DNA of 64,000 nucleotides from Levilactobacillus andaensis. Its GTDB lineage: Bacteria; Bacillota; Bacilli; Lactobacillales; Lactobacillaceae. A program made the position numbers and the translations under genes. Below the pieces are notes generated by a model. The model worked only from the letters and a program-made list of their open reading frames with translations. It ran no database searches and had not been told where the DNA came from. How positions within the stretch are numbered: the first letter of the stretch is position 1; the number at the start of each line of letters is the position of its first letter. The DNA lies in contig NZ_BOLP01000017.1 in assembly GCF_016861695.1 (NCBI RefSeq), forward strand, positions 1 through 64,000, written 5' to 3'. This document shows, in pieces, positions 9,326 through 17,915 of this stretch.

Positions 9326-9652
9326 TTATCGGCCCCCGGCAGCCCGGATGGCTTCTTGCTCCAAATATTCCTCCGTGGCGTCCGAATTCTTGCGGAAGTC
9401 TGCGATAAACGTTTCTCCCTTTGGCTTGACCGTGGCCATCAAATCCCCATTGATGTCCGTGACCGTTAACGTTTCGTCTTGCCACTTGGCGGTATCGTAG
9501 TGGCCATCCTCAATTTGGTCCAATAAGTTTTGGAAGATATCGAGCACGGCTTGGCGAATAATGACGTCCTCCGTGACCGTTTCTCCCTGTTGCTTCAATT
9601 GTAGCTGGCGCATCTGCACTTCATCCATATCAGTCGGTACTTGAATAAACAC
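9326..9652 (-). CDS. Small conserved-looking protein of unknown function
   Basis: I do not recognise this family. About 108 residues, acidic, no signal peptide or membrane helix. A beta-strand rich middle (LTVTDINGDLMATVKP) follows a long amphipathic helix. The frame also opens at ATG 9667, but no ribosome site precedes that codon; a GGGAGG lies inside it and places GTG at 9652 at correct spacing, so I choose GTG. It is transcribed towards the tRNA and divergent from the MarR gene. Confidence 0.6.
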   Translation of the reverse strand: MFIQVPTDMDEVQMRQLQLKQQGETVTEDVIIRQAVLDIFQNLLDQIEDGHYDTAKWQDETLTVTDINGDLMATVKPKGETFIADFRKNSDATEEYLEQEAIRAAGGR

Positions 9653-9787
9653 GGCGGTGCCTCCCATAATTAGTTTTACTGCTATTCTATCACTTCCTAC
9701 TAAAGAAACGAGTCAAAGCATTATCGTTCCACACAATCTGGTGTAAACTAGGGGTAAGTTAAGCAATTACGATTAAGGAGGCGGCTC

Positions 9788-10246
9788 ATGGAAGACTCGA
9801 TACTCGACTTTACCACGAATCTGGCCATCCTCCACCGCCAATTTCAGCGGGCAATGAACCAGATTCTGGAAGCCGACAAAATGCCAGTCAATATCACCGA
9901 ATTTTATTTGTTAGTCCTCATCTCAGAAACTAGTCATCTCAACCAACGGCGGGCGGCCTGGACCATGGCCGTCGATGAAGGCCTCATGGCGCGGATGGTC
10001 CAACACCTGGTCAAGCTGTCGCTCCTACAAAAGGAGACCGACCCTACCGACCGACGTAACCGGCGGCTCAAATTAACTGCGGATGGTAAGGAACTGGTAA
10101 AACAGGCCATTGCCGTCCTCCACGACTGGTGGCAACAGGCCACACCAACCGACAGCAATTTCGATTACGCCACCATTACCGCTCAGCTCCAGTTGCTCTC
10201 CAGTCGTGTCTTGGAAGTCGACGACCGGCAATCAGAGAGCCACTAG
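9788..10246 (+). CDS. MarR-family transcriptional regulator
   Basis: 152 residues. The winged helix spans about 35-105, and the wing DPTDRRNRRLKLTADGKEL is a textbook MarR wing. N- and C-terminal helices would form the dimer. ATG at 9788 is behind AAGGAGG. NnrE starts 31 bases downstream, so the two are likely co-transcribed. MarR proteins usually repress their own operon and release on binding phenolic or oxidative signals; the ligand here is unknown. Confidence 0.88.
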   Translation: MEDSILDFTTNLAILHRQFQRAMNQILEADKMPVNITEFYLLVLISETSHLNQRRAAWTMAVDEGLMARMVQHLVKLSLLQKETDPTDRRNRRLKLTADGKELVKQAIAVLHDWWQQATPTDSNFDYATITAQLQLLSSRVLEVDDRQSESH

Positions 10247-10277
10247 CCGCGTTTTTTCCCAGAAGGAGGGATTTTTG

Positions 10278-10925
10278 ATGAGTAAAGCCATTACTATTGC
10301 TGAAGCCCAACGCTACGATGCCCACACGATCAATGAAATCGGCATCCCCGCACTCGTCCTGATGGAACGCGCGGCCCTGGCAACCTTCAATAACATCTTA
10401 AACGACGATTTCGACCTCAGCCGAATCGTCGTGGTCGCTGCCACCGGGAATAACGGTGGTGACGGTATCGCCGTTGCCCGTCTGCTCAAGATTCGCGGCC
10501 TCAACGTTGAGATCTACCTCTTAGGCAATCCCGACAACGCCACGCCACAGACCAAGCAACAGCTCAAGATCGCCGATTACTACAGCATTCCGCGGATCAC
10601 CGACCTCAACCGTATCGTCAACGCCACGTTGATCGTCGACGCCATCTTCGGGGTCGGCCTATCCCGGCTGGTCACTGGTAAATTTGCCGATGCCATCAAC
10701 GCCATTAACGCGGCCGATGCCAAGACCGTCGCCATCGACGTGCCATCCGGCATTAACGCCGACACTGGCGACGTTCTTGGCGTTGCCGTTGTTGCCGACA
10801 GTACCACCACCATGGCCTACAACAAGGTCGGTCTTTTAACGACTAGTGGTAAGCAACACAGTGGCACCATTCATGTCGCCGACATCGGTATTTACGCTCA
10901 GGACCGGCTGGAGCATGCGCGCTAG
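10278..10925 (+). CDS. nnrE: NAD(P)H-hydrate epimerase (YjeF N-terminal domain)
   Basis: 215 residues, a Rossmann-like fold with the YjeF_N marks: LMERAALA, GNNGGDGIAVARLL (phosphate binding), VDAIFGVGLSR and AIDVPSGINADTG. It interconverts R and S forms of damaged hydrated NAD(P)H so that the S-specific dehydratase can repair it. Only the epimerase half is here; the dehydratase domain NnrD is not fused and not adjacent. ATG at 10278 follows AAGGAGGG; the longer frame into marR is not used. Confidence 0.9.
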   Translation: MSKAITIAEAQRYDAHTINEIGIPALVLMERAALATFNNILNDDFDLSRIVVVAATGNNGGDGIAVARLLKIRGLNVEIYLLGNPDNATPQTKQQLKIADYYSIPRITDLNRIVNATLIVDAIFGVGLSRLVTGKFADAINAINAADAKTVAIDVPSGINADTGDVLGVAVVADSTTTMAYNKVGLLTTSGKQHSGTIHVADIGIYAQDRLEHAR

Positions 10926-11035
10926 AACAAGTTTGCTAGCCCACCGTACCAACCAGACGTTAAATGCCCTGGTCGTTAACCATTTCCTGTAAAATAGACG
11001 GTACGGAAGTGGAGTGACTTTCGTGTTTCCCGACT

Positions 11036-11078
11036 AAAACAAGCGCCCAACCCTTTGATCGGTTGGACGTTTTTTGTG
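11036..11078 (+). terminator. Rho-independent terminator after nnrE
   Basis: CCAACC and GGTTGG form the core of a longer imperfect stem, followed by six T. Confidence 0.7.
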
Positions 11079-11100
11079 TTTAAAATCAGGTTGGTTAAAC

Positions 11101-11292
11101 TTTGACGCACTGCGGCTGCCAGGGATTCCGCCTGCTGTGGGGACGCTCCGGACTGAGGGGCGGTCCTCCGACTCGCTTTGGAGCCACGAAAAACACGTGT
11201 CTCCAAAGTCGCCCATCCTGTTAGCTAGCCAACGGCCAGCTAACAGGATTACCACGGCTGGCTGCATCCCTGGCCGCCTCCGGCTTAGATTG
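11101..11292 (+). repeat. Structured repeat family 1, copy 1 (cloverleaf)
   Basis: Closed by GCCAGGGAT (11118-11126) and ATCCCTGGC (11266-11274), with three hairpins inside. The middle hairpin is CTTTGGAG-C-CACG / CGTG-T-CTCCAAAG, with a C-T opposition kept in all copies. The third hairpin has stem CCTGTTAGCT/AGCTAACAGG. No protein-coding content. Confidence 0.85.
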
Positions 11293-11537
11293 AGCATTCT
11301 CACAACACGTGTTGAGTTCCTGAAAACAATTTAACTTGTTTGTCCACCGTTCACTGATTTATAAGATGAATCAGTATGTCAGCTAGTAGATTTGGTCACC
11401 GCACTTACCTTACTACGGGTAGCCTCCAATTGCTTGTTACCGCTATAACTAGTAGACGTCAAAATTTCACTAGCTGTCCAACGGAAAACAATAACCAGTC
11501 TGCCATCACAACCCTACAGTTGCCACAAAACCACCAC

Positions 11538-11702
11538 GTAAGCCGAGAGGTCGCCAGATATGGGCCCCGGCGCGTCGTTCTACTTAGCTAGTGGGTGACT
11601 TTCCCACTGGCTTAGTAGAAAACCAAGCTTGAAGACTCGGCACTTTCGAGGCTTCAAGTTGTGTTCGCACCGTTCCGGCCCATATCTGGCGGCCGGTAAG
11701 GC
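11538..11702 (-). repeat. Structured repeat family 1, copy 2 (short-armed subtype)
   Basis: GCCAGATATGGGCC (11553-11566) pairs perfectly with GGCCCATATCTGGC (11677-11690). Inside are a CTTGAAG-C-CTCG / CGAG-T-CTTCAAG type hairpin and a hairpin ending in TTCTACT/AGTAGAA. The rest of the 0.9-kb gap (10926-11827) holds no gene I can support. Confidence 0.85.
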
Positions 11703-11827
11703 GACCGCCACATCATTGTCGCCACTCCGTAAATTTTGTCGTTTATTTCCAGCCGAACTGAGCCCTTTCACAAGCTTTTCTGAACGATACCCGGTATACT
11801 GACCCTAACAACTACAGGAGGTGCCCC

Positions 11828-12382
11828 ATGTCATCAATCGAAACTGGCTTTACCAACGTCCAAGCGCTGGACCCCAGCATCCTTGTCGACCTGCGCTACG
11901 CCACCCCGGACAACTTTACCCATCACGTGATTTACGACTTCACCACTGCAATTGCACGGACTGGCACGGCTAAAAAATTAGCGGCGGCCAGCGCTGCGCT
12001 GCGTGAACAGGGTTACCGCTTAAAGATTTGGGACGCCTATCGCCCCGTATCCGCTCAGGAACGCCTTTATGCTGTTTATCCCGATCCTTCGTTCGTGGCT
12101 AAGCCCAACCCCAATTTTTCACATCAAAAAGGGGTGACCTTCGACCTCACACTCTGTGATGCCGAAGGGAACGAACTGGAAATGCAAACACCTTTCGACG
12201 ACTTCACGACCGCCGCACATCGCGACCAGCCGCGGACGCCATTACAGGACAAGCACTACCAGATTTTGGATCAAGCCATGCGCGATGCCGGCTTCTTCGG
12301 CTACGAAAACGAATGGTGGGACTACCGCGATGCGCAAATGGACGACTACGGCCCGGCCGCGGCCAATCCCAATGATTTCTAA
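11828..12382 (+). CDS. VanX-like D-alanyl-D-alanine dipeptidase
   Basis: 184 residues of the peptidase M15D/VanX family, zinc enzymes that split D-Ala-D-Ala in cell-wall recycling. Family landmarks: IWDAYRPV (R72 matches the VanX transition-state arginine), SHQKGVTFD (zinc ligands H99 and D106), and E162 in EWWD as catalytic base. In VanX the last motif is EWWH with His as third zinc ligand; here Asp165 takes that place. No signal peptide, so cytoplasmic. ATG at 11828 has GGAGG upstream and TATACT at 11793-11798 may be its -10. Family sure; activity with the altered ligand is not. Confidence 0.87.
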   Translation: MSSIETGFTNVQALDPSILVDLRYATPDNFTHHVIYDFTTAIARTGTAKKLAAASAALREQGYRLKIWDAYRPVSAQERLYAVYPDPSFVAKPNPNFSHQKGVTFDLTLCDAEGNELEMQTPFDDFTTAAHRDQPRTPLQDKHYQILDQAMRDAGFFGYENEWWDYRDAQMDDYGPAAANPNDF

Positions 12383-12429
12383 GGTTAGTTGTGTACTGCA
12401 CCACGTTAGTCACTCCCCCGAGTACGACG

Positions 12430-12470
12430 AAAAAAAGTGAGCCTGAGAACAACTCTCGGACTCACTTTTT
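12430..12470. terminator. Bidirectional terminator
   Basis: AAAAAGTGAG and CTCACTTTTT with an inner GAGA/TCTC pair; lies between convergent genes. Confidence 0.85.
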
Positions 12471-12478
12471 GTATTCAT

Positions 12479-13105
12479 TTATTGGTCTAACATAAACGAG
12501 TGATCCGGAATCCGAATCAACGTAAAGCGATCCGCTAACCGACCCGCGTGCAGCCCTAGACCGTTCACGAACGACTTCTTATAGGTCGTCTCGATGACGC
12601 CAACCCACGCTTTTTGGTGGCGCTGATCGTACTTCGTCACCTTTTTGGCATCCCATTTATAAGCGGATGCCGGCAAGTTGATGGCTTTCTTCCCGTCCGA
12701 TACGGTGGCGTCCGTACTGCTGACCTGGTATTTCTCACCCTCAGTCAGGTATGTATACGTCTGAATCGGCTTGTTGCCCTTGCTGTTGTTGACCGTCACG
12801 TAATAGGACGAGCCGTTGCCATCCCCCGTGTTGATGACCAACGGTTCGTAACGCGTCGTTTGACTGACCCGGTCGCCTAAATGGTTCACGTTTTGGAAAA
12901 AGGTCGTGTAGCTCATGCCGCCAAAGACCAGGAGCCACGCCACAAGTTCAATCGTCGAAATGGTAAAGTTGCGCCACGAAAAACTGTGGTGTTCCTTAAC
13001 GATTAGCTGAATCCGGCGAACACGCATATCGTGCACCATCCAGACCAGCGCGATGAGGACGAGCAGCCAAATGCCCATCCCCACCAAATTCCAAGTTGAT
13101 TTCAT
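12479..13105 (-). CDS. Two-helix membrane protein with extracytoplasmic domain
   Basis: 208 residues from ATG 13105 (GGGAA upstream). Two membrane helices near residues 5-25 and 50-70 are joined by a basic loop, then a roughly 130-residue domain, beta-rich, with YYVTVNN and YTYLTEGEKY. It resembles a lactobacilli-restricted group that I recall being annotated as LVIS_2131 family; I am not certain. The basic loop suggests the C-terminal domain faces outside. Function unknown. Confidence 0.7.
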   Translation of the reverse strand: MKSTWNLVGMGIWLLVLIALVWMVHDMRVRRIQLIVKEHHSFSWRNFTISTIELVAWLLVFGGMSYTTFFQNVNHLGDRVSQTTRYEPLVINTGDGNGSSYYVTVNNSKGNKPIQTYTYLTEGEKYQVSSTDATVSDGKKAINLPASAYKWDAKKVTKYDQRHQKAWVGVIETTYKKSFVNGLGLHAGRLADRFTLIRIPDHSFMLDQ

Positions 13106-13255
13106 TTTCCCAATTCCCTTCCAATAGTTAAAAACACAATTCGGGTATTTCACTTCTTTACTAGCTTACGAGATTCGCCCCGGGAATACAAGCCACTGTC
13201 TCGGTCAATTTACGTTATACTAAACCTAATATGAAGAAAAAAGAAGGAATCCCTT

Positions 13256-14212
13256 GTGTGTACTAGTCTAACCTATACCTCCGTTGCGAACCACCATTTT
13301 TTTGCGCGCACCATGGATTTTCCCACGACCACCCCTTGGCGGCCAGTCTTTTTACCGCGCAACTACCAGTGGCAAACGGCGCTGAACACCACGCGGACCA
13401 CGCGTTATGCGATTCTCGGTGGTGGTCGACCGGCCGTTGATTTCTCCGCCTACCTCATGGCTGACGGCATGAATGAAAGCGGTATCACCTGTGCTGAACT
13501 CTATCTGCCCGGGGCCGTCGATTACGCCGATGATCCGGTTGACGGTCAAATCAACCTGACACCGCAGGACTTCATCAACTGGGTGCTGGGCGAACACGCC
13601 ACGCTCGCTGAAATCGTTGCTGACCTGCCACGGGTGACCCTGGTCAGTCGCAAATGGGGTCAGGATCGCTACGTCTACCCCTTCCACTGGATTTTAAGTG
13701 ACCGCAGTGGGCAAACGTTGGTCATCGAGCCCACCGGCGGCCCCCTGACCGCCCAGCGCAATCCCGCTGACGTGCTGACCAATACGCCGGTGCTGGGGAC
13801 CCACCTCAAGAATCTCAATGACTTTCTCGGCGTTGCAGGCTCAGAGTTTACCGGTGAGACCGTGACTGCCGCCCGAGACTACCTGGCGAGTGGTGCTCCC
13901 CTGCCGACCGGGACCGTGCCAACACGGCGCTTCATTAGTACCGCGATTCGCCGTTGGGGTGCTTTCCCAATGGCCGCGACGGATGAAACAGTGACCGGTA
14001 TTTTCCACTGGTTAGCCGAAGTTATCCTGCCCTACGACGCAACGCGACGCCATCAAGGCAACCATAACTACACCCATTACCGGGCCGTCATCGACTTGGA
14101 CACTTTAACTTACAATTTTATTCCGCGCACGACAGGCCGTTTGCAACAAATCACATTAACGGCTGAAATGGCGGCCCACCGGCGTTTCCCACACACTTAT
14201 TCAGCCGATTAA
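13256..14212 (+). CDS. Choloylglycine hydrolase family amidase, penicillin V acylase-like
   Basis: 318-residue Ntn hydrolase. Translation starts at GTG followed directly by TGT, so removal of Met exposes the nucleophile Cys2. R18 and D21 (ARTMDF), N176 (LTNTP) and R224/R225 complete the usual active-site set. The position that is Asn82 in bile salt hydrolases appears to be Tyr83 here (CAELYLPG), as in penicillin V acylases, so bile salts may not be the main substrate. Such enzymes also cut acyl-homoserine lactones or N-acyl amino acids in some species. No signal peptide; cytoplasmic. AAGGAA precedes the start. Confidence 0.88.
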   Translation: MCTSLTYTSVANHHFFARTMDFPTTTPWRPVFLPRNYQWQTALNTTRTTRYAILGGGRPAVDFSAYLMADGMNESGITCAELYLPGAVDYADDPVDGQINLTPQDFINWVLGEHATLAEIVADLPRVTLVSRKWGQDRYVYPFHWILSDRSGQTLVIEPTGGPLTAQRNPADVLTNTPVLGTHLKNLNDFLGVAGSEFTGETVTAARDYLASGAPLPTGTVPTRRFISTAIRRWGAFPMAATDETVTGIFHWLAEVILPYDATRRHQGNHNYTHYRAVIDLDTLTYNFIPRTTGRLQQITLTAEMAAHRRFPHTYSAD

Positions 14213-14280
14213 CTGTAAATGTTGCAAAGCTTAACTTCACCTTTAATCCGATTGATATTGGTTTGAGACATTTCTGTAAC

Positions 14281-14350
14281 AACTCCCTGATAGTATTAAA
14301 CACATCGAAAGATATTCAATACTAAAAACAAATTTGAAATTAAGGGAGTT
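14281..14350 (+). promoter_or_regulatory. Leader hairpin that can hide the nlpC ribosome site
   Basis: AACTCCCT (14281-14288) is the exact complement of AGGGAGTT (14343-14350), which contains the ribosome binding site. Nested inside, TAGTATT (14291-14297) pairs with AATACTA (14318-14324), and ATC-GAAA-GAT caps it. The three nested stems suggest translational control or an mRNA-stabilising leader. Confidence 0.6.
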
Positions 14351-14361
14351 TATTTACATTT

Positions 14362-14835
14362 ATGAAGACGACGTTTACGAACATTATTTTAACTTTACTG
14401 GCCACTGTTGCTTTTGCTGTTGCAGGTTTTGAAATCATGCAACCCACTGATGCTAATGCCGCAGCCATGTCCTACAGCAAGATCCACAAGGTCGCTAAGG
14501 CTCAACTTGGCAAACCTTACGGCTGGGGCTCAACTGGTCCTTCTAGCTTTGACTGCTCTGGTTTTACCAGCTACGTTTACAAGAAGGGTGCTTCTAAGAG
14601 TATTCCCCGGACTGCCCAAGCCCAATACAACAAGTACAAGCATGTGAGCTACAAGAACATCAAGAAGGGCGACCTGGTCTTCTTTGGTGGCTCTAAGCAC
14701 TCCATCTCCCACGTCGGCTTATACGTCGGTAACGGTCGGATGATCGATTCACAAAACCGTGGTGTTGTGACGGAAGCCGTTCACGCCCCATGGTGGCACG
14801 CGGTTGGTTACGCTCGTGTCGGTTCCGTTGAATAG
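14362..14835 (+). CDS. Secreted NlpC/P60 peptidoglycan endopeptidase
   Basis: 157 residues. A signal peptide of about 33 residues ends in ANA, then a bare NlpC/P60 domain: catalytic Cys65 in SFDCSGF, His117 in ISHVGLY. No LysM or SH3 wall-binding module is present, so it may be freely secreted. The family cuts gamma-D-glutamyl-diamino-acid bonds in peptidoglycan. Codon choice is markedly biased (AAG, GGT, GCT, AAC), as in highly expressed genes. It has its own leader structure and a very strong terminator, so it is monocistronic. Confidence 0.9.
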   Translation: MKTTFTNIILTLLATVAFAVAGFEIMQPTDANAAAMSYSKIHKVAKAQLGKPYGWGSTGPSSFDCSGFTSYVYKKGASKSIPRTAQAQYNKYKHVSYKNIKKGDLVFFGGSKHSISHVGLYVGNGRMIDSQNRGVVTEAVHAPWWHAVGYARVGSVE

Positions 14836-14881
14836 TTAGAATTCAAAAACAGTTCCAACCTTCATAAATGAAATAAACTGT

Positions 14882-14913
14882 GCCCCCGTCGTACGTCGCG
14901 ACGGGGGCTTTTT
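14882..14913 (+). terminator. Strong terminator after the NlpC/P60 gene
   Basis: GCCCCCGTCG and CGACGGGGGC form a perfect 10-bp stem followed by five T. Confidence 0.92.
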
Positions 14914-14916
14914 GGT

Positions 14917-15042
14917 AGAGCGTGGAACGAGGCGTTTAGGTCCTGAGCATTAACGTCAATCAGCGCCGAGCCGGTGAAACCGGTTTGGTGCTGATTGGGG
15001 TTAAGCGCAGGGACCTGCCTCGTGGAACGCGTTTCAGAAGCC
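14917..15042 (+). repeat. Structured repeat family 2, copy 1 (long interrupted hairpin)
   Basis: Outer pairs GCGT/ACGC and ACGAGGC (14927-14933)/GCCTCGT (15017-15023), then AGGTCC/GGGACCT, TTAAC/GTTAA, and a top hairpin ATCAGC (14959-14964)/GCTGAT (14990-14995). Conserved boxes CTGAGCATTAACG and GTTAAGCGCAGGG flank the variable top. It starts 4 bases after the nlpC terminator. Confidence 0.85.
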
Positions 15043-15111
15043 GCAGGTGTTCGCCATTGTTCCGCGGGACACGACTTAACGAACCAACCCACCTCGTCAG
15101 CCATCCCCTCC

Positions 15112-15154
15112 CAAAAATATAAAAGGTGCCACCGCCAAAACGACAGTGACACCT
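15112..15154 (-). terminator. Terminator of the XRE gene
   Basis: AGGTGTCAC/GTGGCACCT stem followed by a T-rich tail on the minus strand. Confidence 0.7.
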
Positions 15155-15165
15155 CCCCTACGTTC

Positions 15166-15525
15166 TCAGTGAAACATTGAACTAAAAATCGCCGCCAAAG
15201 GAACCAATAACCACCAATACCCGGCGAAGAATTCCCAGAAGTTCATCGGATGGCGACGCATCTCATCATTCGTCGGTCGGCGTTCCGTCACCCGATCAGC
15301 GTCGTTCACCGTAGCTTCTACCCGCTCGCCCCCAACCAACTCATTCAAATCAACCTCAAATATATTTGCTAAGCTCACCAGCGTATTCAGATCCGGTGAC
15401 GTTTCTCCTTGCTCCCACTTTGAAATCGATTGGCGGGTCACAAATAGCTGACTTGCCAACTGTTCCTGTGACAAGTTTCTCTGCCGGCGTAATTTAACCA
15501 GCTGCTGTTTAAACAAATTCTCCAT
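15166..15525 (-). CDS. XRE-family regulator with C-terminal membrane helix
   Basis: 119 residues. The HTH_3 domain covers about 5-60 (LSQEQLASQLFVTRQSISKWEQGE is the helix-turn-helix), an acidic linker follows, and residues about 95-115 form a single hydrophobic helix (FFAGYWWLLVPLAAIF). A DNA-binding domain tethered to the membrane suggests sensing at the envelope. ATG at 15525 follows GGGAGG; the longer frame is unlikely. Targets are unknown. Confidence 0.83.
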   Translation of the reverse strand: MENLFKQQLVKLRRQRNLSQEQLASQLFVTRQSISKWEQGETSPDLNTLVSLANIFEVDLNELVGGERVEATVNDADRVTERRPTNDEMRRHPMNFWEFFAGYWWLLVPLAAIFSSMFH

Positions 15526-15689
15526 GCGTCTTCCCTCCCTTATGTTTGACCCTATCATACCCACTCCCTCAGATGCTGACTAGCAAACAACTGTTCCAAG
15601 CCGCACTTTGCCCGGGCTAGTTGCGCCCGTCACTGTTGCAGAACGGGTTGCGAATCCCGGTAAATCAATATTATCAGCTTTAGCACCAA

Positions 15690-15725
15690 AAAACGACCAC
15701 CACAAGATCAAGGGGTGGTCGTTTT
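15690..15725. terminator. Bidirectional terminator
   Basis: AAAACGACCACC and GGTGGTCGTTTT; serves the S9 peptidase on the minus strand. Confidence 0.88.
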
Positions 15726-15735
15726 ACAATTGAAC

Positions 15736-17721
15736 TTAATTTTCATCCTTTTCTGGCTGCACAGATGGATGCGCCGTAAACCATTCCGTCATGTCATCGA
15801 GCCGTTGAATCCGCAGGCTTGGCAACCCATTGCGGGACACGCCATGAAAACTCTGCGGGTAACGAATAAAGTCGGCGTCGACCCCGTTGCGTTTGACCGC
15901 CGTGAAGTATTCCTCGGACTGACTGATGGGGCAACGCATATCCCACTCGCCATGCAGCAAGCGGACCGGCGTCGTCACGTTTTGCGCGTAGGCAATTGGC
16001 GACTGTTTCCAATATGAGGCCACGCCCCCCTTGTCGAAGAGGTCCGTGCCCAGTTCGACCGGATTAAAGTAAAAGCCGATGTCGCTGGTCCCAAACAAAC
16101 TGATCCAGTTGGTCACCGACCGTTGTGACACGGCCGCGGCGAAGCGGTGCGTATGCCCAATCGTCCAGAGCGTCATGAACCCACCGTACGACCCGCCGGC
16201 GATGTATTGGCGCTTAGGGTCCAGGGCCGGATAGGTCTCTAATGCCGCGTCGAGCCCGCTCATCACATCGTGGTAGTCGTTCTCGCCGTAATGACCGTTC
16301 ACGTCATTTTCATACGCCTGACCATAACTGGTCGACCCGCGCGGATTGAAGAAGACGACGCCAAACCCACGACTGGCGTGGACTTGAAATTCATAGAAGA
16401 AGGTCTCACCGTAGTTGGCGTGCGGGCCACCGTGAACATACAGGAGAACCGGTTGCGTTGCCGCCTGCGTTTGCGCCGGTAAATACCAGCCTTCTAACGG
16501 TTGGCCATCGGCGGCTTGGTACTCGAAATGCTGTGGGTGGGCGAACTCATGCGTGCCCTCGTATGCGGCGTTCGGGTCATAGATGACCCTTTCTTGGCCA
16601 CTCACCAGGTCTAACTTCACCAGCTCACTCGGCTTATCCTGATAGGAAACGGCGAGGATCACGTGTTCCGCGTCAACCACATCAAAATCAACAATCTGGC
16701 GGGCCGTATTGTCGACCAATTTCACGCCGTCATCCCCGGCCACGTACAACTGGCTGTGGGCATGGAAAGCCGCGGCAAACACGATGTGGTCGGCATCCAA
16801 CCACCGGGCTAATTTACCCTCTGGCTGCTGCACGAAGTCCCCGGCAAAGTCCGGGACCAAGTCCGCCTGCAGGTCCGGCGTCAAATTCGACAGCTCGCCG
16901 GTCTCGCGGTTGACCACGTATAGGTTAGATACCGTCTGCTCACCGAATTCACCATCGTTACCGACTAAGGCGAGCTGAAGACCGTCTGGAGAAAAGCTGG
17001 CGTCACTGAAGCGACCAGCGGGTAGCGTCGCCGTCAAATCAACGACATCCCCGGTCGCCACGTCGACGCAGTAGACACCATGCGCAAAGTCACGGTCATT
17101 TCCCGGATGGTCATCCTGTAAGATGGCCACGAACCGACCGTCAGCGCTCACGGACGTTAAACTAAAATCATTGGCCTGTTGGAACAACTCCTCAACCACG
17201 CCGGTTGCTGGCACGAAGCGCCGTAATCGGTACGTCACGTCCAGCGGTAACCAGCCATAGCCGTCCGCCTTGTTGATCAGGCGCTCCACGTGACGCGTCT
17301 GCGGAAAGGCTTGCGGACTCGGCAACTTGGGCTGTTCGGCCGTTTCGGTCGTCTTGAAGAAGACACTGGTGCCATCGGCCGTCGCCAACACCGTGTTAAC
17401 GGCTTCGGCTGGCGTGGTGGTCGTCACTAACTGGGGCTCGCCACCGGTGATGGGCACTTGAAAGAGCTGCGCCTTGGCATCGCCAACATTGGCCGCAAAG
17501 AAGACTTGGTCCCCCACCACGGCGGGTTGGACGTTTAACTTGCCATTGACCGCAACGACCTGTTGATGGCCGGCGTCGTCAACGCGATTGAGTTGCGCGC
17601 GATAACCATTGCTGGCCTGATCCACACTATTTTCAACGAAGACATACGATTGACCTGCTGCTAACGGTTGCGACACTGATTTTAATTTAAAAAGATCCTG
17701 GGCACTGACACTTTGTGGCAT
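15736..17721 (-). CDS. S9-family (prolyl oligopeptidase/acylaminoacyl-peptidase) serine peptidase
   Basis: 661 residues, cytoplasmic. The first 400 or so residues form a beta-propeller with WD40-like/TolB-like repeats (FSPDGLQLALVGN, SVSADGRFVAILQDD), and the last 250 an alpha/beta hydrolase with nucleophile Ser in GGSYGGFM, Asp near WDMRCP and His in SFHGVS. Members trim acylated or proline-containing peptides. Two start codons are six bases apart; the inner ATG at 17721 has the better spacing from GGAG. Monocistronic. Confidence 0.9.
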   Translation of the reverse strand: MPQSVSAQDLFKLKSVSQPLAAGQSYVFVENSVDQASNGYRAQLNRVDDAGHQQVVAVNGKLNVQPAVVGDQVFFAANVGDAKAQLFQVPITGGEPQLVTTTTPAEAVNTVLATADGTSVFFKTTETAEQPKLPSPQAFPQTRHVERLINKADGYGWLPLDVTYRLRRFVPATGVVEELFQQANDFSLTSVSADGRFVAILQDDHPGNDRDFAHGVYCVDVATGDVVDLTATLPAGRFSDASFSPDGLQLALVGNDGEFGEQTVSNLYVVNRETGELSNLTPDLQADLVPDFAGDFVQQPEGKLARWLDADHIVFAAAFHAHSQLYVAGDDGVKLVDNTARQIVDFDVVDAEHVILAVSYQDKPSELVKLDLVSGQERVIYDPNAAYEGTHEFAHPQHFEYQAADGQPLEGWYLPAQTQAATQPVLLYVHGGPHANYGETFFYEFQVHASRGFGVVFFNPRGSTSYGQAYENDVNGHYGENDYHDVMSGLDAALETYPALDPKRQYIAGGSYGGFMTLWTIGHTHRFAAAVSQRSVTNWISLFGTSDIGFYFNPVELGTDLFDKGGVASYWKQSPIAYAQNVTTPVRLLHGEWDMRCPISQSEEYFTAVKRNGVDADFIRYPQSFHGVSRNGLPSLRIQRLDDMTEWFTAHPSVQPEKDEN

Positions 17722-17915
17722 ACACATCGCTCCTCAGCTTAATTTCTCATTATATTCTCATTTGATTGTTTTTCATGTTAGCCTAGTCGCCAACCGATGT
17801 CAATTCCCAAGCTGAGTTTGCCCCAAAATTAGTTCGATTGCTCGTCCTCCGCCAGCCAGGGGCGAACAAAGCATGGTAGACTAAACACAACTATAAGATA
17901 AGGAGTGATTTTGCT

